Shown in pieces: positions 27,664-36,249 of a stretch of DNA of 64,000 bases (positions are counted from its first letter, which is position 1; each line of letters opens with the position of its first letter). Both the position numbers and the translations under genes were made by a program. Location of the stretch: contig NZ_LZSY01000107.1 of assembly GCF_001665625.1 (NCBI RefSeq), positions 1 to 64,000 on the forward strand. Direction: 5' to 3'. Source of the DNA: Mycolicibacterium peregrinum. GTDB taxonomy: Bacteria; Actinomycetota; Actinomycetes; Mycobacteriales; Mycobacteriaceae. The notes under the pieces are model-generated. The model did no database searches, had not been told where the DNA came from, and saw only the letters and a program-made list of their open reading frames with translations.

Positions 27664-28308
27664 TCAGCGATCACGATCAGCGATCGACAGCAACCCGTTT
27701 CCGATCACCTGATGCAGTTGCTTGGCTATCGCCGGCACATCAACCGGCCGGCCCTGCCAACCACTGTAGGCACCCACTCCCCACATCATCGCGTACAGCA
27801 GTTCGACCAGGGTCGCCGGCTCGGTGTACGGGGACACCTCGCGTCGGGCGATCGCCTCGGTGACCACCTCGCCGAGGAACCCGCGGGTGGCCGCGACGGT
27901 GGCGGCGGGCAGGCCCGGGTGCCGGTAGGCCTCAAGCCGCGCATTGGCCAGGAACCCGACCACAGCCTGGTCCCGATGCCACACCGCCACCACCGCATCG
28001 ATGTAGGCATGCAACCGATCCAACGTTCCTTCATGCTGTTTCGCCACGCGAATGCACGAAACGACGACATCGTGCGCCTGCTGGAGCAGCGCGCTGTAGA
28101 GCTCTTCGCGGCTGGCGAAGTAATAGTTGAGGGTCGGGCGGCTCAGACCACTGCGATTCGCGATCTCCTGGAATGTCGCCGCCGCGTAGCCGCGCTCGTT
28201 GATGACTTCATAGGCCGCGTGCAGGATGCGTTCACGGGTTTGCGCAGCGTCGGCGCCAACCGGCCTACCGGGCCGACGAGCGGCCCGAGGCCCGCTTCGC
28301 ACAGTCAT
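27664..28308 (-). CDS. TetR-family transcriptional regulator
   Basis: 214 aa. N-terminal HTH: RERILHAAYEVINERGYAAATFQEIANRSGLSRPTLNYYFASREEL. The first 20 residues are a basic arm (RAARRPGRPVGADA). The ligand domain has no diagnostic motif. Upstream (28322-28343) the half sites TGACATT and GAGGTCA face each other and could be its operator, weakly. It stands alone between dnaE1 and the ECF gene. Confidence 0.85.
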   Translation of the reverse strand: MTVRSGPRAARRPGRPVGADAAQTRERILHAAYEVINERGYAAATFQEIANRSGLSRPTLNYYFASREELYSALLQQAHDVVVSCIRVAKQHEGTLDRLHAYIDAVVAVWHRDQAVVGFLANARLEAYRHPGLPAATVAATRGFLGEVVTEAIARREVSPYTEPATLVELLYAMMWGVGAYSGWQGRPVDVPAIAKQLHQVIGNGLLSIADRDR

Positions 28309-28376
28309 TCAGCAAACACTATGACATTGCCAGAATGAGGTCAAAAGATGCGTTCGCAAAGAGTCTCCCAGATGGG

Positions 28377-29615
28377 TCACGACCCCGGTCCGGTCTGGCC
28401 GGTCGATCGGAGCCCCATCAGCCGTCCGGCCAAGTAGGTCCGCACCGCATCGTCGGCGGTCAGTTCGATGGCACGGCGGTATGCCGCGGCCGCCTCGTCG
28501 ACCCGTCCTGCCTCGGCGAGAAGATGCCCGCGGGTGACCCACGCCGGCTGAAACACTCCGGCGGAGCGGTCGGCGATCGTGTCGAGGGTGCGTAGTCCGG
28601 CGTCAGCGCCGTCGATTTCGCCGTCCAGGGCCGCCAAAGCCACAGCCGCTCCCAGTGACGGCCCGACCCGCATCAGCGCCCGATACAACTTGCGCAGCGC
28701 ATGCCGGTCGACGTCGGGGGCGCAGTGCGCCGATTGAATCGCGGCCTCGTACTGGAACCGGCCCGGACGCGCGAAGCCGTGTGCACGGGCAAGCAGGCGC
28801 TCCCCCCGCGCGCGCAGCTCGCCGTCCCACCGATCCCGGCTCTGATCGTCCAACGCCACGAAGTTGCCGTCCGAGTCGAGGCGCGCGGGACGACGTGCCT
28901 CGCACAGACACATCAGTGCGGCCAGGCCCAGAACCTCGGGCTCCTCGGGCAACAACTCGACGAGCACCATGGCCAGGTGCAGGGCCTCGGACGACAGCGA
29001 TTCGACGGTCGTTGTCTGCGGGACGGACAGCCAGTCGATCGAGTAAGCGCCGTAGACCGCTTCGAGTACCTCGGGTAGCCGCGCATCGAGGTCGGCGCGC
29101 TCCGGCAGGGTGAACGGGATCCCGGTGTCCCGAATGCGCTTCTTGGCCCGCACCAGTCGTTGCGCCATGGTTGCCGGGGCAACCGCGAAGGCCGAGGCGA
29201 AGGCGGCGGCCTCCACCCCCAGAACCGTCTGCAGCATCAACGGGGTGCGGATGTCGGCGGCGATGGCCGGATGGGCGCACACCAGCATGAGTTCGAGCCG
29301 ACAGTCGGGAATCACCGCCGCGGGGTCCGCCATCTCCCAGGCGACGTCGTGGTCCTCGGTCCATGGCCCGGTCAGCCGATAGGCAGGCGATTTCCACATG
29401 TCCCGCAGTCGATTTCGCGCCACGGTCACCAACCACGCCTCGGGATTGGCCGGAACGCCGTCGCGTGGCCACCGCTGCAGGGCGCGTTCGAGCGCGTCGG
29501 CCAAGGCGTCCTCGGCCGCGGCGATGTCGCGGCTCTGGGCGGCCAGCAACGCAAGCAGTCGGCCGTAGGACCGGCCGACCACCTGCGCGAGGCGCGCCGA
29601 GGCCGGTGTGTTCAG
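28377..29615 (-). CDS. ECF42-type RNA polymerase sigma factor with C-terminal TPR-like extension
   Basis: About 412 aa. Sigma region 2 is near the N-terminus (DIAAAEDALADALERALQRWP, NPEAWLVTVARNRLRD), region 4 around residues 130-160 (TPLMLQTVLGVEAAAFASAFAVAPATMAQRL, KKRIRDTGIPF), followed by a 250-residue helical extension characteristic of the ECF42/DGPF group. No ATG or GTG occurs at the expected start. The DGPF stop codon overlaps an in-frame CTG (CTGA), the position where an ATGA overlap would be expected, so CTG 29615 is the likely start; GTG 29582 is the alternative. Coupled to the DGPF gene. Confidence 0.85.
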   Translation of the reverse strand: MNTPASARLAQVVGRSYGRLLALLAAQSRDIAAAEDALADALERALQRWPRDGVPANPEAWLVTVARNRLRDMWKSPAYRLTGPWTEDHDVAWEMADPAAVIPDCRLELMLVCAHPAIAADIRTPLMLQTVLGVEAAAFASAFAVAPATMAQRLVRAKKRIRDTGIPFTLPERADLDARLPEVLEAVYGAYSIDWLSVPQTTTVESLSSEALHLAMVLVELLPEEPEVLGLAALMCLCEARRPARLDSDGNFVALDDQSRDRWDGELRARGERLLARAHGFARPGRFQYEAAIQSAHCAPDVDRHALRKLYRALMRVGPSLGAAVALAALDGEIDGADAGLRTLDTIADRSAGVFQPAWVTRGHLLAEAGRVDEAAAAYRRAIELTADDAVRTYLAGRLMGLRSTGQTGPGS

Positions 29616-29989
29616 GGGGCGTACCAGCCCCGGCCACTGCGATAGGTCACGGCGACGGGCCTGATCTCGATCGAACCCCACGCCGCGGCGGGGCATTTCG
29701 CCGCCCACGCCAATGCCGCATCGAGATCGGGCACGTCGATCACGAACACGCCGCCCAACCGCTCTCTGGTGTCGGCGAACGGGCCGTCCTGGATCTCGAC
29801 GGCACCGGTACGTGCGGTGTAGGTCGTGGAGGCTGACGCCGACTGGAGTACCTGTGTCCCGATGAGCACTCCGGCCGCGTCAAGATCGTCGGCATAGCGG
29901 GCGAATGCGGCCCGCGCCGGTTCCATGTCCTCGTCACTCAGGCCCGCCTCCGGGCCCTCCTGATAATGCATGAGTAGGCAGTACTGCAC
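29612..29989 (-). CDS. YCII-related DGPF domain protein
   Basis: 125 aa. Contains the eponymous motif EIQDGPFADTRERLGG near residue 67 and the N-terminal YCLLMHYQEGPEAGLSDED typical of the family. DGPF proteins are the standard genomic partners of ECF42 sigma factors; they are proposed to take part in signalling to, or to be targets of, the sigma factor, but the mechanism is not known. Overlaps the sigma gene by 4 nt. Confidence 0.85.
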   Translation of the reverse strand: MQYCLLMHYQEGPEAGLSDEDMEPARAAFARYADDLDAAGVLIGTQVLQSASASTTYTARTGAVEIQDGPFADTRERLGGVFVIDVPDLDAALAWAAKCPAAAWGSIEIRPVAVTYRSGRGWYAP

Positions 29990-30019
29990 GGTGTCCTCCC
30001 GGTTTCGGTTTTCAGCCTG

Positions 30020-30967
30020 TCACCGTGATGACGATTCCGATTGCACCTGATCGACAAAGTCGGCCGAAATCTCGGCCGGCTTTTTGCGCAGCGCCCCGAC
30101 CGTCATGATCACCAACGCCACCCAGATCAGGGCGAACCCGATCCACCGGCCCAACGGCATCGGCTCGTGGCCGATGAACACCCCCCAGGCCATCTGCAGC
30201 CCAGGGTTGAGATAGAACAACAGGCCCAGTGTCACCATCGGGAGGCGCTGTGCGGCCGCGGCGAACAACAGCAGCGGGACCGCGGTGACCGGCCCGGCGA
30301 GCAACAACAGCAGCGCGTGCCAGGTGCCGTGGTCGAGGAAGTTTCCCCGGCCCAGCACCTCGAGCGTGATCAGATAACCGGCCGCGAAGGGAAACGCTGC
30401 CAATGTCTCTGTGGCCACGCTCACTCTCGGGTCGGCCTGCACCACTTTCTTGATCAGGCCGTAAATGCCGAAGGACAGCGCGAGCACGACCGCGATGTAT
30501 GGCGGCGCGCCCAGCTCCACGGTCAGGATCACCACTGCGACGAGTGCGAGCACCAAGGCGACCGCCTGCCATCGGCTGATCCGTTCGCGGAACACCAGCA
30601 CGCCCAGCAGCACGCTCACCAGGGGATTGATGAAGTAGCCGAGAGCCGCGTCCACGACGTGGCCGGTGGTCACGGCATAGATGTAGGTCCCCCAGTTGAC
30701 GGAGATCAACGCGGCGGCAATCAGCAGCTGTAGCCAGGTCTTCAGCGTCAACCTGCGGAGGTCACCGAGCCGCCGGGCCACCGCGAGCACCAGCAGCAGG
30801 AACACTGCGCTCCACACGATGCGGTGGGCCAGCACCTCCGGCGCTCCCGCCGGGAGTAACAACAGGAAGAAGCCGGGGCACAAACCCCACCAGATGTAGG
30901 CACCCGCACCGTAGAGCACCCCGGCGCGGGTGGCGCCGGTCTGCTGCGCGGGTGCCTGCACACCCAC
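30020..30967 (-). CDS. rarD: RarD/EamA-family membrane transporter
   Basis: 315 aa with ten predicted membrane helices, the two EamA repeats of the drug/metabolite transporter superfamily. The opening GAGAYIWWGLCPGFFLLL and HRIVWS are characteristic of RarD. The physiological substrate is unknown. GTG start 2 nt after the rluD stop, so it is the third gene of lspA-rluD-rarD. Confidence 0.85.
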   Translation of the reverse strand: MGVQAPAQQTGATRAGVLYGAGAYIWWGLCPGFFLLLLPAGAPEVLAHRIVWSAVFLLLVLAVARRLGDLRRLTLKTWLQLLIAAALISVNWGTYIYAVTTGHVVDAALGYFINPLVSVLLGVLVFRERISRWQAVALVLALVAVVILTVELGAPPYIAVVLALSFGIYGLIKKVVQADPRVSVATETLAAFPFAAGYLITLEVLGRGNFLDHGTWHALLLLLAGPVTAVPLLLFAAAAQRLPMVTLGLLFYLNPGLQMAWGVFIGHEPMPLGRWIGFALIWVALVIMTVGALRKKPAEISADFVDQVQSESSSR

Positions 30968-30969
30968 CG

Positions 30970-31893
30970 CTAGTGGCGGCGCAGAACGTCGAGGGCAGCC
31001 TGCAGGTCAGCCGGATACGGACTGGTGATCTCGATGCGGCGGCCGTCGGCCGGATGGGCGAAGGCCAGCGACCGGGCATGCAGCCATTGACGTTCCAGCC
31101 CAAGCTTTTTCGCCAACGTCGGGTCGGCGCCGTAGGTCATGTCGCCGCAACACGGGTGGTGCAGCGCGGAGAAGTGCACGCGGATCTGATGTGTGCGGCC
31201 GGTCTCCAGGTGGACGTCCAGCAGGCTGGCGGCCTGGAACGCCTCCAGGGTGTCGTAGTGGGTGATGCTGTGACGTCCGCCCTCGACGACCGCGAACTTC
31301 CAGTCGTGACCACGATGCCGCCCGATGGGGGCATCGATGGTTCCGCTCGACGGATCGGGGTGTCCCTGCACCAGCGCGTGGTACCGCTTGTCCACGGTGC
31401 GTTGCTTGAACGCCCGCTTGAGCACGGTGTACGCCCGCTCCGACAACGCCACGACCATGACTCCGGAGGTGCCGACATCGAGTCGGTGCACGATGCCCTG
31501 GCGTTCGTGGATGCCCGAGGTGCTGATCCGGAACCCGGCGGCGGCCAGCCCGCCCAGGACCGTCGGGCCATGCCAACCCACGGTCGCATGCGCGGCCACA
31601 CCCGGCGGCTTGTCCACGGCCACGATGTCGTCGTCTGAGTAGAGGATGCCCATGCCCTCGATGTCGACCGGGGTGTTCTCGACCGGTGGGGGCGCCTCAG
31701 GAAGCCGAACTTCCAGCCATGCCCCGGCGACGAGCTTGTCGGATTTGGCTGCCGGCGCGCCGTCGATATCGACACCGCCGTCCTCGGCCATCGCTGCCAC
31801 CGCGGTACGCGACAGCCCCAGGAGCCGGGCCAGGCCGGCGTCGACCCGCATTCCCGCCAGGCCCTCGGGCACCGGCATCGACCGGGTGGTCAC
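30970..31893 (-). CDS. rluD: RluA/RluD-family rRNA pseudouridine synthase
   Basis: 307 aa. N-terminal S4 RNA-binding domain ([21 protein letters not shown]), then the catalytic motif [18 protein letters not shown] with the nucleophilic Asp in HRLD. Converts specific uridines of 23S rRNA to pseudouridine; symbol assigned by resemblance to RluD, target sites not verified. GTG start overlaps the lspA stop by 1 nt (TAGTG). Same neighbourhood as M. tuberculosis Rv1540. Confidence 0.88.
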   Translation of the reverse strand: MTTRSMPVPEGLAGMRVDAGLARLLGLSRTAVAAMAEDGGVDIDGAPAAKSDKLVAGAWLEVRLPEAPPPVENTPVDIEGMGILYSDDDIVAVDKPPGVAAHATVGWHGPTVLGGLAAAGFRISTSGIHERQGIVHRLDVGTSGVMVVALSERAYTVLKRAFKQRTVDKRYHALVQGHPDPSSGTIDAPIGRHRGHDWKFAVVEGGRHSITHYDTLEAFQAASLLDVHLETGRTHQIRVHFSALHHPCCGDMTYGADPTLAKKLGLERQWLHARSLAFAHPADGRRIEITSPYPADLQAALDVLRRH

Positions 31894-32600
31894 TATGACG
31901 TCTCGGCCTGGCGCCCGACCGCGCTCGACTCGTCTTCGGCCGCAGTCTCCGGATCGGCGTCATCAACCTTCTCGGACTGATCATCGTCGGCCGCTTTGTC
32001 GTCGCCCGCTTTGTCGTCGGCGTCGTCGTTCAGGCGCCGCCGCCCGACGGTATCGAAGTCGAATCCGAACAACGAGAGCGCCACCAACAGGATCGCGCCC
32101 CCGACCACCGCCGGATCGGCCACGTTGAACACCGGCCACCAGCCGACCGAGAAGAAGTCCACCACGTGCCCACGGAGCGGTCCGGGGGCACGGAAGAAGC
32201 GGTCGATCAGGTTTCCCGTCGCACCGCCCAGGATCATCCCGAGACCGATCGCCCACCACGGAGAGACCAGACGGCGGCCCATCCAGACGATTCCGATCAC
32301 CACTCCGGTCGCGATGAGCGTCAACACCCAGGTATATCCGGTTGCCATCGAGAACGCCGCGCCGGAGTTTCGTACCAGCGTCCAGGTCACGGTGTCACCG
32401 ATGATCGACACCGGCTGTCCGGGCGTCAGCAGGCGTACCGCGAGCACCTTGGTCACCAGGTCGATGAACAGCACGACCGCGGCGACGGTGAGCAGCAGAC
32501 GCAGCCGCCGCCGGGGCGGAGCAGCGGTTACGGGGGATGGTTTCGCATCCCCGGTTGCGTCGGTCACCGGCTCTACCGGGCCTGACGTTTCATCAGTCAC
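31893..32600 (-). CDS. lspA: Lipoprotein signal peptidase (signal peptidase II)
   Basis: 235 aa from GTG 32600. Aspartic membrane protease that removes signal peptides from diacylglyceryl-modified prolipoproteins. Four helices; catalytic Asp residues in [12 protein letters not shown] and [11 protein letters not shown], and the conserved [10 protein letters not shown] 40-residue cytoplasmic N-terminal extension and a very acidic C-terminal tail (from about residue 192, largely Asp/Glu/Ala/Ser) lie outside the catalytic core. First gene of the lspA-rluD-rarD operon; divergent from ansA. Confidence 0.93.
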   Translation of the reverse strand: MTDETSGPVEPVTDATGDAKPSPVTAAPPRRRLRLLLTVAAVVLFIDLVTKVLAVRLLTPGQPVSIIGDTVTWTLVRNSGAAFSMATGYTWVLTLIATGVVIGIVWMGRRLVSPWWAIGLGMILGGATGNLIDRFFRAPGPLRGHVVDFFSVGWWPVFNVADPAVVGGAILLVALSLFGFDFDTVGRRRLNDDADDKAGDDKAADDDQSEKVDDADPETAAEDESSAVGRQAETS

Positions 32601-32653
32601 TCCCCCATCATCCCAAACAGTCGAGCCGGGACAATTGCGGGACAATCTGGACC

Positions 32654-33625
32654 GTGACGGAGACCGTGACAGGAGCTGTGGCGCCGCGCCGCCGCGTCGT
32701 CGTGATCACCACCGGCGGCACCATCTCGACCAGCACCGACCACGCCGGGATCCGGCGTCCGACGCGTGCCGGGGCCGAGCTGACGGCCCGGCTGGCGGTT
32801 GACGCGGACGTCGAGATCGTCGATGTGCTCTCGACCGACAGCGCCCTGCTGACACCTGCGAACTGGGACGTGATCCGAGCGGCGGCCGGCGCCGCAGCGG
32901 CCCGGGCCGAGGGCGTCGTCATCACGCACGGAACCGACAGCCTGGAGGAAACCGCGCTGTGGCTCGACCTCACCTACGGCGGAGCCGTGCCGGTGGTACT
33001 GACCGGGTCGCAGCGCAGCGCCGACGCGCCCGACGCCGACGGTCCCGCCAACCTGCGGCACGCCATCACCGTCGCGGCCAGTCCGCAGGCCCGGGACCTC
33101 GGGGTGGTCGTCAGCTTCGCCGGGACCGTGTGGCAACCGCTGGGTCTTCGTAAGCGTCACACCGACGAGTTGAACGCCTTCACCGGCGACGCGATCGGAA
33201 CGGTCATCGATGGTCGTTTTGAAGCGGCCGCGACCAAACGTCGCACGTTTCTCGGCGAGTTGTCCGCAGCGACGGCACCGCGAGTCGACATCGTCGCCGC
33301 GTATCCGGGAGCAGACTCGACCGCCCTGGACGCCTGCGTCGACGCCGGGGCACGCGCGGTCGTGCTCCAGGCGATGGGCTCGGGCAATGCGGGAACTGCG
33401 CTGATCGACGCGGTGCGCCGGTACTGCCGCGCCGGTGTCGTGATCGCGGTGTCGACCCGGGTTCCCGACGGCCCGGTGGTCGCGCAGTACGGACCCGGCC
33501 GGCAGTTGGTCGACGCCGGCGCCACGATGGTCCCTTGCCTGCGCCCGGCGCAGGCGCGGGTTCTGTTGATGGCCGCACTGGCTGCCGGGCGACCCGTAAC
33601 GGAGGTCGTCGACGCCTGGGGTTGA
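32654..33625 (+). CDS. ansA: L-asparaginase
   Basis: 323 aa from GTG 32654 ([16 protein letters not shown]). Hydrolyses asparagine to aspartate and ammonia. Catalytic threonines in [12 protein letters not shown] and in [13 protein letters not shown], with the substrate loop [15 protein letters not shown]. No signal peptide, so cytoplasmic by sequence. Divergent from lspA; followed by two tandem secreted proteins in the same direction. Confidence 0.94.
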   Translation: MTETVTGAVAPRRRVVVITTGGTISTSTDHAGIRRPTRAGAELTARLAVDADVEIVDVLSTDSALLTPANWDVIRAAAGAAAARAEGVVITHGTDSLEETALWLDLTYGGAVPVVLTGSQRSADAPDADGPANLRHAITVAASPQARDLGVVVSFAGTVWQPLGLRKRHTDELNAFTGDAIGTVIDGRFEAAATKRRTFLGELSAATAPRVDIVAAYPGADSTALDACVDAGARAVVLQAMGSGNAGTALIDAVRRYCRAGVVIAVSTRVPDGPVVAQYGPGRQLVDAGATMVPCLRPAQARVLLMAALAAGRPVTEVVDAWG

Positions 33626-33648
33626 CGACCTGTGCTGAAATAGCGAAC

Positions 33649-34119
33649 GTGCGTTTCCACATTGTGGCGGCAGCTGCCGTCGGCCTATCGGTGTTCGGCC
33701 CGCTTCCGACCGCGCAGGCTTGGCCGTGGCCGCCGCCACCTGGGATCGAGGACATCGACGGCTACCCGATCGCCGAGGGCAACTACACCTCGCCCACCGA
33801 TTTCTACGGGCTGTACTTCCAGACCCCAGACGGTCGGTACTGCGGAATCCTTCCCAACCGCGGTCCGGTCGGGTGCGACGCGGTGCCCGCGGATGCACCC
33901 GAGGGCATGAACCAGACCTTCGTCGAGGCCGGAGCACCGGCGTCCTACCGCTATTCGGGGAGCAAGCTGTTCACCCGGGATGTAGGCGTGCTGCCCGCAG
34001 GCTATCGACTGGAGAACTGGGAGGCCGCCTGCGCTGTCACCCACGAGGGCACACTGATCTGCAAAACGTCCGGCCGGCACGGCTTTTCGCTCGATGCCGC
34101 TTCCGGCGTGCTCTGGTAG
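33649..34119 (+). CDS. Secreted protein, first of a tandem pair
   Basis: 156 aa from GTG 33649. Signal peptide with Ala-x-Ala cleavage (PTAQAW). The mature part reads GYPIAEGNYTSPTDFYGLYFQTPDG, then CGI, VGCDAVPADAPEG, FTRDVGVLPAGYRLENWEAAC and ICKTSGRHGFSL, ending GVLW. Four Cys are spaced as in the next gene, so two disulfides are likely. I do not recognise a named function; similar secreted proteins are common in mycobacteria. About 55-60 percent identical by eye to its downstream neighbour, from which it is separated by 30 bp. Confidence 0.75.
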   Translation: MRFHIVAAAAVGLSVFGPLPTAQAWPWPPPPGIEDIDGYPIAEGNYTSPTDFYGLYFQTPDGRYCGILPNRGPVGCDAVPADAPEGMNQTFVEAGAPASYRYSGSKLFTRDVGVLPAGYRLENWEAACAVTHEGTLICKTSGRHGFSLDAASGVLW

Positions 34120-34149
34120 TCGGCCACGGGGGTTGACGGCGTCGGTTCA

Positions 34150-34620
34150 ATGGAACCTATGCGCCATCACCTCATGGCAATTGCGGCGATCGGCCTGCTC
34201 ACGCTGACACCGGCCCCGACCGCGGCAGCGGAGCCACCACCCGGCGCCGACGACATCGACAGCTATCCCAAAGCAGAGGGGCATTACAGCTCACCCACCG
34301 ACTTCTACGGCGTGTTCTTCCGTACCCCGGACGGCCGGCATTGCGGAATCGGACCCAACGGCGGACCGGTCGGTTGCGACGCAGTGCCGATCGATGCACC
34401 GGCGGGCAGCAACCAGATCTTCGTCAACAGTGGCGGGCCCGCCTCCTACCGCCACTCCGACACGGCCTCGTTCACGCGCGATGTCGACGTGCTGCCCGAG
34501 GGGCATCGGTTGGAGAACTGGGGCGCGAGTTGTGGGGTCGGCTATCAGGGCACGGTGACGTGCAAGACGTATGGCGAGCACGGCTTCATCCTGAATGCCA
34601 CCTACGGCGTGCTCTGGTAG
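34150..34620 (+). CDS. Secreted protein, second of a tandem pair
   Basis: 156 aa (ATG 34150 or 34159). Signal peptide ending PTAAAE. Same architecture as the upstream gene: [58 protein letters not shown], then [15 protein letters not shown] and terminal GVLW. The pair clearly arose by tandem duplication. Function unknown. Its last 19 nt overlap the 3' end of dinB on the other strand. Confidence 0.75.
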   Translation: MEPMRHHLMAIAAIGLLTLTPAPTAAAEPPPGADDIDSYPKAEGHYSSPTDFYGVFFRTPDGRHCGIGPNGGPVGCDAVPIDAPAGSNQIFVNSGGPASYRHSDTASFTRDVDVLPEGHRLENWGASCGVGYQGTVTCKTYGEHGFILNATYGVLW

Positions 34621-35987
34621 TCGGCCAGGCCGCTGAGATAGTCGCCCCAGTCCAGGCTGTCGACCGGATCGGCCCGGCTGAAACCGGGAGTGTCGTCGGG
34701 AAACGTGCGGGCCGGCCCGGGACCGCTGGCCCTGGTTTCGAAGCGCACGGTCATCACGCCGTGACCGGCCCCCTGGACCCAGCCGTGACCGTGGTCGGGG
34801 TGCGCGACGTCGTCGCCGATGCGCCAGCCGGTCGGGCTGCTCTGCGCAGCCTCGGTGGCCTCATGCTGGTGCGAGTCGGAGATGTCGTCGAGCTGCTCGA
34901 GGTCCGGAAACAGGGATTCCTGCCTGCTGTCCGACAGCCCCGAAAAACCCACGCCGACAAGGCGAATCGGACCGATCTCCACCGGGTCGAGCAGCAGCCG
35001 GCGGGCGGTGCCGATCAGGGTGGCGGCCTCGGTCGTGGCATAGGCCAGCGTGGCCGAGCGAGTCAGCGTGCTCATGTCCGACTTCTTCAACTTGACCGTC
35101 ACGGTCCGGGCACCACGACCGTCTTTCTCCAGGCGACGGTGCGCATGTTCGCCGATCGGTGCGATCGCGTCCTGCAACTGACGAAGAGTGGTGAGATCCT
35201 CCGGAAAAGTCGATTCCGCGCTGATCTGCTTGGCCTCGGCGCGCTCGGCCACCGGGCGGTCGTCGATCCCGCGGGCCAGCCGATGCAGCGCGGCGCCCAC
35301 CGCCGTGCCGAGCACACTGGCGGCTTCGGCATCCGACAACGCGGCCAATGCGCCCACCGTCTCGATACCGAGTCGGTGCAGCTTCTCCTCGGCCACCGGG
35401 CCGATCCCCCACAACTTGCGTACCGGTAGGCCGTCGAGCAACAGCGCTTCCTCGTCGCGGCGGACGATCCGGATCCCATCGGGCTTGGCGAGCCCGGATG
35501 CGATCTTGGCGATCTGTTTTCCCGAGCCGGCTCCGACGGAGGCCACCAGCCCGGTCTGCTCGAGGACCTTGGCCCGCAACTGCTGACAGAACTGTTCGAC
35601 GTCGGCGGCGGTGGCGCCGACCAGTTCCACCGGTTCGCCGAAGGCTTCGTCGAAGGACAGCTGCTCGAGCACCGGGACGACGCTGCGCACGGTGTCGAGT
35701 GCGCGTCGGCTCGCCAATCCGTAGACCGCGCCACGGGGCGGCAGCACCACGGCGGGTGCACCGACGAGCCGGCGGGCCTGGTGCATCGGCATCGCCGACC
35801 GTGCGCCGTAGCGGCGCGCCTCGTAGCTGGCCCCCGCCACCACACCGCGCCCGCCGAGGCCGCCGACCAGCACGGGTCTGCCGCGCAGGGTGGGACGCGT
35901 CAGTTGTTCGACGGATGCGAAGAACGCATCCATGTCGAGGTGCAGAACCCAGCGTCCGCCCGCGCCCGTGACCTCGGCGCCGTTCAT
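34602..35987 (-). CDS. dinB: DNA polymerase IV (Y family)
   Basis: 461 aa from ATG 35987. Error-prone translesion polymerase. Catalytic palm motifs [16 protein letters not shown] and [13 protein letters not shown], the helix-hairpin-helix [15 protein letters not shown], then the little-finger domain. QESLF near residue 360 is a canonical beta-clamp-binding motif. A C-terminal extension of about 90 aa after the clamp motif ([20 protein letters not shown]) is found in mycobacterial DinB1/DinX. Overlaps the secreted-protein gene by 19 nt at its 3' end; divergent from the S4 gene. Confidence 0.93.
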   Translation of the reverse strand: MNGAEVTGAGGRWVLHLDMDAFFASVEQLTRPTLRGRPVLVGGLGGRGVVAGASYEARRYGARSAMPMHQARRLVGAPAVVLPPRGAVYGLASRRALDTVRSVVPVLEQLSFDEAFGEPVELVGATAADVEQFCQQLRAKVLEQTGLVASVGAGSGKQIAKIASGLAKPDGIRIVRRDEEALLLDGLPVRKLWGIGPVAEEKLHRLGIETVGALAALSDAEAASVLGTAVGAALHRLARGIDDRPVAERAEAKQISAESTFPEDLTTLRQLQDAIAPIGEHAHRRLEKDGRGARTVTVKLKKSDMSTLTRSATLAYATTEAATLIGTARRLLLDPVEIGPIRLVGVGFSGLSDSRQESLFPDLEQLDDISDSHQHEATEAAQSSPTGWRIGDDVAHPDHGHGWVQGAGHGVMTVRFETRASGPGPARTFPDDTPGFSRADPVDSLDWGDYLSGLADYQSTP

Positions 35988-36020
35988 AGTTGCTGATGCT
36001 ATGGCGCTAGCCTGACTTTC

Positions 36021-36239
36021 ATGACGCCGGATGACGTGCCGATCAGGGACGAGTCGATTCGCCTGGGACAGTTCCTCAAGCTGGCCTCCCTGATCGACAG
36101 CGGCGCCGACGCGAAGTCCGTCATCGCCGACGGCCTGGTCAGCGTCAACGGCGAGGTCGAACTGCGCCGCGGCCGCCAACTACGACCGGGCGACACCGTC
36201 GCGTTCGCCGGCCGCAGTGCGCGCGTGGCCGGCGGCTGA
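36021..36239 (+). CDS. Small S4-domain RNA-binding protein
   Basis: 72 aa, consisting of a single S4 domain ([32 protein letters not shown], then [16 protein letters not shown]), as in the YbcJ/RlbA-like small S4 proteins. Presumably binds structured RNA; partner unknown. It is divergent from dinB (33-bp gap) and convergent with ileS (10 bp between the ends). Confidence 0.82.
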   Translation: MTPDDVPIRDESIRLGQFLKLASLIDSGADAKSVIADGLVSVNGEVELRRGRQLRPGDTVAFAGRSARVAGG

Positions 36240-36249
36240 ACCCACCGCC

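Noticed and set aside
30059..30086. Hairpin CGGCCGA-N4-TCGGCCG followed by GCTTTTTG, resembling an intrinsic terminator on the plus strand
   Set aside because: It lies within the coding end of rarD on the reverse strand and no plus-strand gene ends there; most likely a coincidence of codon usage.
32628..32648. Short direct repeat (GGGACAAT twice) in the lspA/ansA divergent region
   Set aside because: Only 8 bp, overlapping the region just before the ansA start; no clear regulator or conservation argument.
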